A DNA stretch of 5,125 nt from JAUQQI01 sp040289115 (GTDB lineage: Bacteria; Chloroflexota; Dehalococcoidia; JAUQQI01), in assembly GCA_040289115.1 (NCBI GenBank), contig PSKS01000100.1:1-5125 (forward strand), read 5' to 3'. The notes under the pieces are model-generated. The model did no database searches, was not told the DNA's origin, and was given only the letters and a program-made list of their open reading frames with translations. Positions 1-4,987 of the stretch are shown here, piece by piece (within the stretch, counting starts at the first letter, position 1; every line of letters begins with the position of its first letter). Position numbers and translations under genes: made by a program.

Positions 1-1151
1 CCGTCGGGGCCGGGCCTAAAGCCCGCCTGCTCCAGAAGCTGGCGGGCCCGCTGAGGATTGTACTCGGGCGGCTTGATGTTGGGGTTGTACGCCCATGAGG
101 CCGGGGGCATGTGACCCGCCATTTGGACGCCCTCCCCCAGCAGCACCTTCTCGACGATGGACTTCATGTCCACGGCATGGGTGAGGGCCAACCTTACCCG
201 CTTATCGTCCAGGGGCGGGCGGGCCAGGTTGTAGCCGATGTAGGTGTAGCCCAGCCCCAGGTACTTGCGGATTTCCAGGTGGGCCTCCCGTTGGACCTCG
301 GCCAGGTCCTTTGGCTCGATGGTCCCGATGTCGACCTCCCCGGTCTTGAGCTGGGCTACCACCACCGTGGCGTCTTTGACCACCTTCCGGATGAACTCGT
401 CGATATATGGGCCGCCCTGGCGCTTCCACCAGTTCTCGTTGCGCACCAGGGTGATGTGGTCGTCCTTGACCCACTCCTTGAACTTGAAGGGGCCGGTACC
501 CACGGGCTGGCGGTTGAACTCGTCGGTGTTTATGTCCTTCCCCTCCAGCAGGTGGCGGGGCAGGGGCCGGAGGAAGGCCATGGACGAAATCAGGAAGGGG
601 CAGTAGGTCTCCGTAAGGGTGACCTGCAAGGTGTAATCGTCGATGACCTTCACCCCCTCGGTGTCCTTTACCTTGCCCGCAATCCGGTCCTTGGCCCCCT
701 TCACCAGCTCGAAGAGGTTCTTGCGCACCGTCCGGGTGTTGGGGTCCAGGATCGCCTCGATGGTGAATTTGACGTCGTGGGCCGTGAAGGGCCTGCCGTC
801 GTGCCACTTGACGTTCTTGTTGAAATAAAACGTGTAAGTAAGGCCGTCCGGGGAGATCTCCCACTTTTCGGCCAGGTTGGGTATGGGCTGGCCGTTGTTG
901 GGGTCGGTGTCCACCACGTTGTCAAAGACTCGGGCAATAATTTCGCCCGAGGGAACGTCCGTGGAGAGGATGGGGTTAAGGATTTGGGCGTCCGCAAAGG
1001 TTCCGTAAATTACCGTGCCACCGTAGGTGGGTTTTGCCTCCTCCCGGCCAGGCTGGGGAGCCGGTGCCCCTGGGGCGCAGGCTCCCAGGGCCGCCGCCAT
1101 ACCTACCCCGACGGCCCCAGCCAGAAACTCCCGCCGACTTACCCTCGGCAT
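1..1151 (-). CDS. ABC transporter substrate-binding lipoprotein, family 5 (peptide/nickel type), 3'-truncated by window edge
   Basis: Extracytoplasmic binding protein that should capture oligopeptides or a similar solute and deliver it to an ABC permease. The frame is open from the ATG at 1151-1149 to the left edge, giving 383 residues; family members are usually about 500-600, so the C-terminal part is missing. Residues 1-25 form a lipoprotein signal: twin-arginine motif SRREFL (5-10), hydrophobic stretch, then lipobox LGAC with the lipidated Cys at 25. A Pro/Ala-rich linker follows. The mature domain starts near GGTVIYG (44-50). Family 5 hallmarks are LAEKWEISPDGLTYTFYF (93-110), WHDGRPFTAHDVKFT (116-130), PVGTGPFKF (216-224) and the VRLALTHAVD region (319-328). 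The start is chosen because it gives the complete signal peptide and has AGGAGG 11 nt upstream. It has its own promoter; no permease or ATPase genes are visible. Ligand specificity cannot be told from the sequence. Family call is firm. Confidence 0.95.
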   Translation of the reverse strand, partial: MPRVSRREFLAGAVGVGMAAALGACAPGAPAPQPGREEAKPTYGGTVIYGTFADAQILNPILSTDVPSGEIIARVFDNVVDTDPNNGQPIPNLAEKWEISPDGLTYTFYFNKNVKWHDGRPFTAHDVKFTIEAILDPNTRTVRKNLFELVKGAKDRIAGKVKDTEGVKVIDDYTLQVTLTETYCPFLISSMAFLRPLPRHLLEGKDINTDEFNRQPVGTGPFKFKEWVKDDHITLVRNENWWKRQGGPYIDEFIRKVVKDATVVVAQLKTGEVDIGTIEPKDLAEVQREAHLEIRKYLGLGYTYIGYNLARPPLDDKRVRLALTHAVDMKSIVEKVLLGEGVQMAGHMPPASWAYNPNIKPPEYNPQRARQLLEQAGFRPGPD

Positions 1152-1162
1152 CGTGCCACCTG

Positions 1163-1168
1163 CCTCCT
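1163..1168 (-). promoter_or_regulatory. Ribosome binding site of the binding-protein gene
   Basis: On the minus strand this reads AGGAGG, the full Shine-Dalgarno core, 11 nt before the ATG at 1151. It fixes the start that gives the Tat/lipoprotein signal. Confidence 0.8.
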
Positions 1169-1213
1169 TTTCCGTAGTTTTTGGGCGGCCGCGGCGCCCC
1201 CGTATCCGCCTCT

Positions 1214-1240
1214 GACCGCCGGCCAATTATAAATGCGGTC
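1214..1240. promoter_or_regulatory. Candidate operator: inverted repeat bracketing the -10 box
   Basis: A perfect 6+6 inverted repeat, GACCGC (1214-1219) and GCGGTC (1235-1240), is separated by 15 bp. Half-site centres are 21 bp apart, about two helical turns, and the repeat encloses the -10 hexamer and the predicted start point. This geometry suits a dimeric repressor. The repressor is unknown; a chance GC-rich repeat is possible. Confidence 0.45.
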
Positions 1241-1255
1241 TGCGGGAACTGTCAA
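1226..1255 (-). promoter_or_regulatory. Sigma70/sigmaA-type promoter of the binding-protein gene
   Basis: On the minus strand a perfect -35 box TTGACA (1255-1250) is followed by an 18-bp spacer and a perfect -10 box TATAAT (1231-1226). Transcription should begin near 1219, giving a leader of about 68 nt. Both hexamers match consensus exactly in a GC-rich background, so chance is unlikely. This implies the gene is transcribed independently of the MFS gene upstream. Confidence 0.85.
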
Positions 1256-1270
1256 GAGCTGGCAAGGCTA

Positions 1271-1278
1271 TTTTTTTT
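1271..1278 (-). promoter_or_regulatory. A-tract upstream of the binding-protein promoter (possible UP element)
   Basis: The minus strand carries eight A residues in a row, about 16 bp upstream of the -35 box (around -52 to -59 from the predicted start). This suits a distal UP element contacted by the RNA polymerase alpha subunit, or intrinsic DNA bending. On the plus strand it is a T8 run with only a 3-bp stem before it and no plus-strand gene upstream, so it is not called a terminator. Confidence 0.4.
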
Positions 1279-1300
1279 GTTGCGGAGGCTGCCGGGGGCT

Positions 1301-2653
1301 TTATCTTAACTGCCGGAGGGGTCGGGCAGCGGCCCACATCCCTAGTATAAAAACTAGGGTTATAACCCCCGTCGTGGCCACGGCCAGGGGCGCCCCAGCC
1401 CGGTCGGCCAGGGCCCCAGCAAAGAGGGAGCCCAGCGACTGGAGGCCCCAGGTGAGCATGTAGATGCTCATCACCCGGCCCTGGTAGGCGGCGGGAATAG
1501 CCCCCAGCGCCAGGCTGGTATTGAGGGTCTGGAAGAGGGCCTGAGTAAAGCCGGCCGCCGTTAACGCCAAAAGTGCGAACCCAAAATGGGGAACCAGGGC
1601 GAACCCCACCACGGTCAGGGAGAAGGCCAACCCCGACCACAACAGGATGGGGCCCCTGGGAAACCGGGCCCCGATAAGGGCCACTGCCCCCGACCCCAAC
1701 AGCGCCCCGGCCCCGCTCGCCCCGTAGAGCAGGCCCAGTCCCCCGACCCCCACCCGCAGGATATCCCGGGCAAACACCGGCACCAGGGGCACGTAGGCCA
1801 GCCCGAAGACGGCCGGGATGAGGCTTACCAGTAGCAGGCTGAAAACCAGCCGGTTAGACCAGATGTAGCCGAGACCCTCAACTACGTCCTGCCAGACGGT
1901 GGTCCGGACCGGCGGGTCGCCGGCCGCCGAATCCCGGGGCCGAATTTTGGATGCCATCCAGACAAGGCCCAGGTAGCAGGCGGCGGTGAGCCAGTAGACC
2001 CCGGCCACGCCGATGAGGCCAACCAGCACCCCGGCCAGGGCCGGGGCGACGATGCGGGTGCCGTTTACCACGACGGAATTTAAGGCGATGGCATCTTGAA
2101 TGGCCCGGCGGGGGACCAGCGCCGGAATGAGGGACTGGCGGGCCGGGATGTCGAAGGCCCAGACCACCCCCATGGCGGCCACGAGCCCCACGAAGATGGG
2201 GATGGTTATCAGCTCGAGGGTGATGAGGAGGGCCAAGACGGCGGTCAAGGCGGCCAGCACCGAGCGGGTCACTACGACCAGCCGAGCCCGGTCCACCCGG
2301 TCGGCCACCGCCCCCCCGAGGAGGGATAGCAGGAAGATGGGGATGTTGGCGGCGGCGCTGACGGTACCTAAGAGAAGGGGCGAATCGCTCAGCTCCAGGA
2401 CGAGCCAGCCCTGGGCGACGTTCTGCATCCAGAAGCCGCTTAGGGCAAAGAGCTGGCCCAGCCACAACAGGCGAAAATCCCGGTAGCCCAGGACCCCAGG
2501 CCACCAGGGCTGGCGCCTGCCACCCCCGGTCTTGACCCGGGGGCCGGCCGGAGCCGCAATATCGTCGCCGTTGGGCGGGCTCAACCCGGCCCCCCCAGGT
2601 CTTCGGTCCCCGCCGGCGTCCCCAAACTGCTTAAAGAGCCCATTTTTCGGCAA
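1301..2653 (-). CDS. MFS exporter, MFS_3 / EntS-like family
   Basis: Predicted inner-membrane secondary transporter of the major facilitator superfamily, in the group containing the enterobactin exporter EntS and many drug-efflux proteins; it probably exports a small molecule by proton antiport. With a TTG start it is 450 residues. About 12 hydrophobic helices lie between residue 58 and 440, opening with GYRDFRLLWLGQLFALSG (56-73). The loop 2-3 motif is GGAVADRVDRAR (113-124). FDIPARQSLIPALVP (167-181), NSVVVNGTRIVAPALAGVL (192-210) and QGRVMSIYML (391-400) are typical of MFS_3. The first ~49 residues are polar, Gly/Pro/Arg-rich and lack family similarity. No ATG or GTG lies in frame before the conserved domain; an in-frame TAA stands 18 nt upstream of TTG 2653, and TTG at 2584 (residue 24) is the alternative start. 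It follows merR on the same strand by 55 nt, suggesting regulated efflux. Substrate unknown. Confidence 0.9.
   Translation of the reverse strand: MPKNGLFKQFGDAGGDRRPGGAGLSPPNGDDIAAPAGPRVKTGGGRRQPWWPGVLGYRDFRLLWLGQLFALSGFWMQNVAQGWLVLELSDSPLLLGTVSAAANIPIFLLSLLGGAVADRVDRARLVVVTRSVLAALTAVLALLITLELITIPIFVGLVAAMGVVWAFDIPARQSLIPALVPRRAIQDAIALNSVVVNGTRIVAPALAGVLVGLIGVAGVYWLTAACYLGLVWMASKIRPRDSAAGDPPVRTTVWQDVVEGLGYIWSNRLVFSLLLVSLIPAVFGLAYVPLVPVFARDILRVGVGGLGLLYGASGAGALLGSGAVALIGARFPRGPILLWSGLAFSLTVVGFALVPHFGFALLALTAAGFTQALFQTLNTSLALGAIPAAYQGRVMSIYMLTWGLQSLGSLFAGALADRAGAPLAVATTGVITLVFILGMWAAARPLRQLR
1340..1359. repeat. 7-bp perfect inverted repeat in an AT-rich patch at the end of the MFS gene
   Basis: CCCTAGT (1340-1346) pairs perfectly with ACTAGGG (1353-1359) across a 6-nt A/T loop. 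It lies inside the last transmembrane segment of the MFS coding region, about 37 nt before the stop codon. It could form an mRNA hairpin near the 3' end. There is no T-tract after it on the minus strand, so it is not an ordinary terminator. Confidence 0.5.
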
Positions 2654-2656
2654 AAT

Positions 2657-2683
2657 CCGGTCGGCCTTTTAACCCCCGACCGG
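2657..2683 (-). promoter_or_regulatory. 8-bp inverted repeat in the MFS leader (hairpin or operator)
   Basis: CCGGTCGG (2657-2664) and CCGACCGG (2676-2683) are perfect inverted copies separated by 11 nt. On the minus-strand mRNA the loop contains the only Shine-Dalgarno-like stretch (AAAAGG), and the stem ends 3 nt before the TTG at 2653. It may control access of ribosomes to the MFS start, or as DNA be a dimeric regulator site. The pairing is seen directly; function is inferred. Confidence 0.5.
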
Positions 2684-2688
2684 TATCT

Positions 2689-2721
2689 AAAAAGCCAGCG
2701 GCCGGCCTCTAGGTGGCCGGC
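2689..2721 (-). terminator. Possible intrinsic terminator/attenuator at the end of the MerR gene
   Basis: On the minus strand a 7-bp GC stem, GCCGGCC (2721-2715) with GGCCGGC (2707-2701), encloses the MerR stop codon in its loop. An alternative 5-bp stem, GCCGG-CCG-CTGGC (2706-2694, one G-T pair), abuts a T5 run (2693-2689). The T-run is short and the two stems compete, so termination is probably partial. It may act as an attenuator between merR and the MFS gene. Confidence 0.45.
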
Positions 2722-3167
2722 GATTCCACCTGGTCCAGTTCCAGCAGGAGGGCCCGGTAGCGCTCCAGACGTTCGGCCCACCTGGCCCGAAGCTGGCCGA
2801 GCTGTTCGATCTTGTGGTCGATGAGGCGAATCTGGGACTCGCTGGCCTCGATGGCGTGCAGAAGCCGCTTGCGCCGCTCGCTGGGGTCGATCTTGTCCCA
2901 GTCGGCCCGGAGCTGGCTCTTAATTTCCGCCGCGTCCAGGATCTGGCGGATCTCGTTTAGGGAGAAGCCGAGGAGCTGGGTGAGCTGTTTTATCTGCTCC
3001 AGGCGCTGGATGTCCTCTTCGGAGTAGAGCCTGAAGCCGCCTTCCATCCGGGTAGGCGGCCGCAGAAGGCCCCGCTCCTCGTAGTAGCGGATCGTCCGCT
3101 GGGTGAGGCCGGTGCGCTGGGCGACCTCACCGATCTGCATGTAGCGGCCCTTACCGTTGCTTGCCAT
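2709..3167 (-). CDS. MerR-family transcriptional regulator
   Basis: DNA-binding regulator of 152 residues. The N-terminal winged helix-turn-helix is clear: IGEVAQRTGLTQRTIRYYEERGLL (residues 12-35), with wing and second helix pair FRLYSEEDIQRLEQI (45-59) and LGFSLNEIRQIL (66-77). A long charged helix (about 97-145) should form the antiparallel dimer coiled coil. There is no cysteine anywhere, so metal or redox sensing of the MerR/SoxR kind is unlikely, and there is no large C-terminal effector domain. MerR proteins usually twist promoters with long spacers to activate them. Start ATG 3167 has AAGGGG 7 nt upstream; ATG 3140 (residue 10) also has a good AAGGG 7 nt upstream and would begin at MQIGEVA, more typical of the family. 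The gene lies upstream of an MFS exporter on the same strand and divergent from ilvD; either could be its target. Effector unknown. Confidence 0.93.
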   Translation of the reverse strand: MASNGKGRYMQIGEVAQRTGLTQRTIRYYEERGLLRPPTRMEGGFRLYSEEDIQRLEQIKQLTQLLGFSLNEIRQILDAAEIKSQLRADWDKIDPSERRKRLLHAIEASESQIRLIDHKIEQLGQLRARWAERLERYRALLLELDQVESPAT

Positions 3168-3174
3168 CGTTCGT

Positions 3175-3180
3175 CCCCTT
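3175..3180 (-). promoter_or_regulatory. Ribosome binding site for the upstream MerR start
   Basis: The minus strand reads AAGGGG 7 nt before ATG 3167, supporting that start. A similar AAGGG lies 7 nt before the internal in-frame ATG at 3140, so two starts remain possible. Confidence 0.55.
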
Positions 3181-3191
3181 ACTCTTAACCC

Positions 3192-3221
3192 ATTATACCT
3201 GCCACCTACCGTTTACGTCAA
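3192..3221 (-). promoter_or_regulatory. Promoter of the MerR gene
   Basis: The minus strand has -35 TTGACG (3221-3216), an 18-bp spacer and a perfect -10 TATAAT (3197-3192). Predicted start is near 3185, leaving a short leader of about 18 nt that contains the AAGGGG ribosome site. The whole promoter overlaps the plus-strand promoter of ilvD, so the two are likely mutually exclusive or jointly controlled. Confidence 0.75.
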
Positions 3222-3229
3222 AGTATAAT
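3199..3229 (+). promoter_or_regulatory. Candidate promoter of ilvD
   Basis: A perfect -10 box TATAAT lies at 3224-3229. The best -35 is CTGCCA (3199-3204, four of six matches), with a 19-bp spacer; such long spacers are characteristic of MerR-activated promoters. The -10 is convincing, the -35 only moderate, which would fit a promoter needing an activator. Predicted start is near 3236, giving a leader of about 67 nt. No clear spacer palindrome was found. Confidence 0.55.
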
Positions 3230-3264
3230 TTGCCCAAAGTTGCGCCCAGGCCAATTTCTCAGGT

Positions 3265-3297
3265 AGCATCTTTTAAAGACCTTCGGCAGGAGATGCT
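3265..3297 (+). promoter_or_regulatory. mRNA hairpin hiding the ilvD ribosome binding site
   Basis: The arm 3265-3274 (AGCATCTTTT) pairs with 3288-3297 (AGGAGATGCT) over ten consecutive positions, two of them G-U, around a 13-nt loop. The Shine-Dalgarno AGGAG (3288-3292), 10 nt before the ilvD ATG, lies wholly in the 3' arm. Such a structure would lower translation until melted or displaced, for example by temperature, a ligand, a protein or an upstream alternative fold. No known riboswitch class or T-box was recognised; the leader is too short for a T-box. Confidence 0.55.
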
Positions 3298-3302
3298 CAA
3301 GG

Positions 3303-4976
3303 ATGGAGAGGCTTCCCAGTCGTGATGTCCTTGAAGGACCCGAGCGCGCCCCGGCCCGGGCCTACCTGCGGGCCATGGGCCTCACCGACGAGGACTTGAC
3401 CAGACCTTTCGTCGGCATCGCCAGCACCTGGAACGAGGCCACCCCCTGCAACATTGGCCTGGCCGCCCTCGCCAAACAGGCCGCTGCCGGGGTTAGGGCG
3501 GCCGGCGGAACCCCCCGGGAGTTCGTTACCATCGCCGTAAGTGATGGCATCGCCATGGGTTACGAGGGGATGAAGGCCTCCCTGGTCAGCCGGGAAGTTA
3601 TCGCCGACTCTGTCGAGCTGATGGTTTTTGCCCACGGCTACGACGCCGTCGTCGGCCTCGCCGGCTGCGATAAGAGCCTGCCCGGCACCCTAATGGCCCT
3701 GGCCAGACTGAACCGCCCGGGCATCTTCGTCTACGGGGGGAGCATCAAGCCGGGCCTCTTTGAGGGCCGGCATGTCACCATCCAGGACGTATTCGAGGCG
3801 GTGGGGGCCTATGCCAGTGGCCGGATTTCGGACCGCCAGCTTTACGAGCTCGAGTGCCGGGCCTGCCCTGGGGCCGGCTCCTGCGGCGGCCTCTTCACGG
3901 CCAACACCATGTCCTCGGTGGCCGAGGCCATTGGCATGGCACTTCCCGGCAGCGCCTCGCCCCCGGCCGAATCGGAGGCCCGGGCGGCCGTCGCCTATGA
4001 GAGCGGCCGGCAGGTGATGGAGCTCCTCCGGCGGGACCTTCGGCCCCGGGAGATCATGACCCGGCCGGCCTTTGAGAACGCCATCACCGTGGCCCTGGCC
4101 ATGGGTGGCTCCACCAACGCCGTCCTCCACCTGCTGGCCCTCGCCCGGGAGGCCGGGGTGCCCTTGAGCTTGGACGACTTCGACCGGATCTCCCGGCGCA
4201 CGCCCCTAATCGCCGACATGAAGCCGGCCGGCCGCTACGTGATGACTGACCTGGATGAGGTCGGGGGCGTGCCCACCGTCATGAAGTACCTGCTGGATGC
4301 CGGCCTCCTTCACGGCAACGTTTTGACGGTGACCGGCCGGACCCTGGCCGAGAACCTTAAGGACCATCGCATCCCGGCCGACCAGGATGTGGTCCGCCCC
4401 CCCAGCAACCCCATCAAGCCCACCGGTGGCCTGGTTATCTTGCGGGGGAGCCTGGCTCCCGAGGGGGCGGTGGTGAAGGTCACCGGCCTTAAGCGGCTCT
4501 ACCACCGGGGTCCCGCCAGGGTTTTCGACCGGGAGGAGGACGCCTTCGCCGCCGTCCAGGGCCGACAGATAAAGCCCGGGGATGTGGTGGTCATCCGCTA
4601 CGAGGGGCCCAAGGGCGGGCCGGGCATGCGCGAGATGCTGGCCGTAACCGCCGCCATCGTCGGCCAGGGCCTGGGCGAAGAGGTTGCCCTGGTGACCGAC
4701 GGCCGCTTCTCCGGCGCCACCCGGGGCCTGATGGTGGGCCACGTGGCCCCCGAGGCCTTCGTGGGCGGCCCCATCGCCCTGCTCCGGGACGGGGACATGG
4801 TGGTGGTGGACGCCGAGAACGGCCGGCTGGAGGTCGAGCTTACGGCCGGGGAGCTCCAGGAGCGGGCCCGGGCGTGGCGGCGGCCTGAACCCAGGGTCAC
4901 CTGGGGGACCCTGGCCAAGTACGCCTCGCTGGTGGGTTCGGCTAGCGAGGGCGCCGTCTGTTCGCCCATCTTTTAG
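3303..4976 (+). CDS. ilvD: Dihydroxy-acid dehydratase
   Basis: Cytoplasmic enzyme that dehydrates 2,3-dihydroxyisovalerate and 2,3-dihydroxy-3-methylvalerate to the 2-keto acids for valine/leucine/pantothenate and isoleucine. At 557 residues it is full length for the IlvD/Edd family. Visible motifs: TPCN (C49), SDGIAMG (D81), GCDKSLPG (C122, D123, K124), CPGAGSCGG (C194), GGSTNAVLHL (268-277), GPKGGPGMREM (435-445, E444) and TDGRFSGATRG (465-475). C49, C122 and C194 match the three iron-sulfur ligands of the [2Fe-2S] class; D81, D123, K124 (carbamylated in homologues) and E444 match Mg ligands, and S470 the proposed catalytic base. Start ATG 3303 has AGGAG 10 nt upstream and leaves a normal N-terminus. 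It is divergent from merR, with no other ilv or leu gene in view, and is followed 11 nt later by a lipoprotein gene. Its leader hairpin may control translation. The related sugar-acid dehydratases are the only realistic alternative; the TPCN and CDK context favours IlvD. Confidence 0.97.
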   Translation: MERLPSRDVLEGPERAPARAYLRAMGLTDEDLTRPFVGIASTWNEATPCNIGLAALAKQAAAGVRAAGGTPREFVTIAVSDGIAMGYEGMKASLVSREVIADSVELMVFAHGYDAVVGLAGCDKSLPGTLMALARLNRPGIFVYGGSIKPGLFEGRHVTIQDVFEAVGAYASGRISDRQLYELECRACPGAGSCGGLFTANTMSSVAEAIGMALPGSASPPAESEARAAVAYESGRQVMELLRRDLRPREIMTRPAFENAITVALAMGGSTNAVLHLLALAREAGVPLSLDDFDRISRRTPLIADMKPAGRYVMTDLDEVGGVPTVMKYLLDAGLLHGNVLTVTGRTLAENLKDHRIPADQDVVRPPSNPIKPTGGLVILRGSLAPEGAVVKVTGLKRLYHRGPARVFDREEDAFAAVQGRQIKPGDVVVIRYEGPKGGPGMREMLAVTAAIVGQGLGEEVALVTDGRFSGATRGLMVGHVAPEAFVGGPIALLRDGDMVVVDAENGRLEVELTAGELQERARAWRRPEPRVTWGTLAKYASLVGSASEGAVCSPIF

Positions 4977-4979
4977 GGA
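4975..4979 (+). promoter_or_regulatory. Ribosome binding site of the downstream lipoprotein gene, overlapping the ilvD stop
   Basis: AGGGA includes the last two bases of the ilvD TAG stop and lies 8 nt before ATG 4988. This arrangement favours translation by ribosomes finishing ilvD, so the two genes are probably one transcript. Confidence 0.6.
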
Positions 4980-4987
4980 ACAGCCGA

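Noticed and set aside
1183..1200. GC-rich 5-bp inverted repeat (GGGCG / CGCCC) in the binding-protein leader
   Set aside because: The stem is short, followed by A rather than T on the transcribed strand, and such repeats are frequent by chance in GC-rich DNA.
111..1232. 373-residue open frame on the plus strand
   Set aside because: It is antisense to the binding-protein gene. Its translation is low-complexity Gly/Val/Leu/Pro with no family motif, whereas the minus strand gives an unmistakable family 5 protein. Long antisense frames are expected in GC-rich DNA.
1252..1278. T8 run on the plus strand as a terminator
   Set aside because: The preceding sequence offers only a 3-bp stem and no plus-strand gene ends here. 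As an A-tract upstream of the minus-strand promoter it makes better sense.
2581..2781. 66-residue minus-strand frame spanning the merR-MFS junction
   Set aside because: It overlaps the end of merR and the start of the MFS gene in a different frame, and its sequence is Gly/Pro low complexity. The ATG at 2643 in this frame yields only 20 residues.
3230..3302. T-box or known riboswitch in the ilvD leader
   Set aside because: The leader is only about 67 nt from the predicted start, and no T-box sequence, terminator pair or known aptamer core is seen. Only the RBS hairpin is supported.
3293..3325. Out-of-frame ATG just upstream of ilvD giving a 10-codon frame
   Set aside because: The Shine-Dalgarno AGGAG abuts this ATG with no spacing, so ribosomes should use ATG 3303. 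A regulatory overlapping micro-ORF is conceivable, but nothing supports it.
3303..4976. Overabundance of GGCCGG-like words in ilvD as an uptake or phage-defence signal
   Set aside because: They fall mostly on Gly, Ala, Gly-Arg and Ala-Gly codons (GGC, GCC, CGG) favoured by the GC-rich codon use and are not regularly spaced; codon bias explains them.
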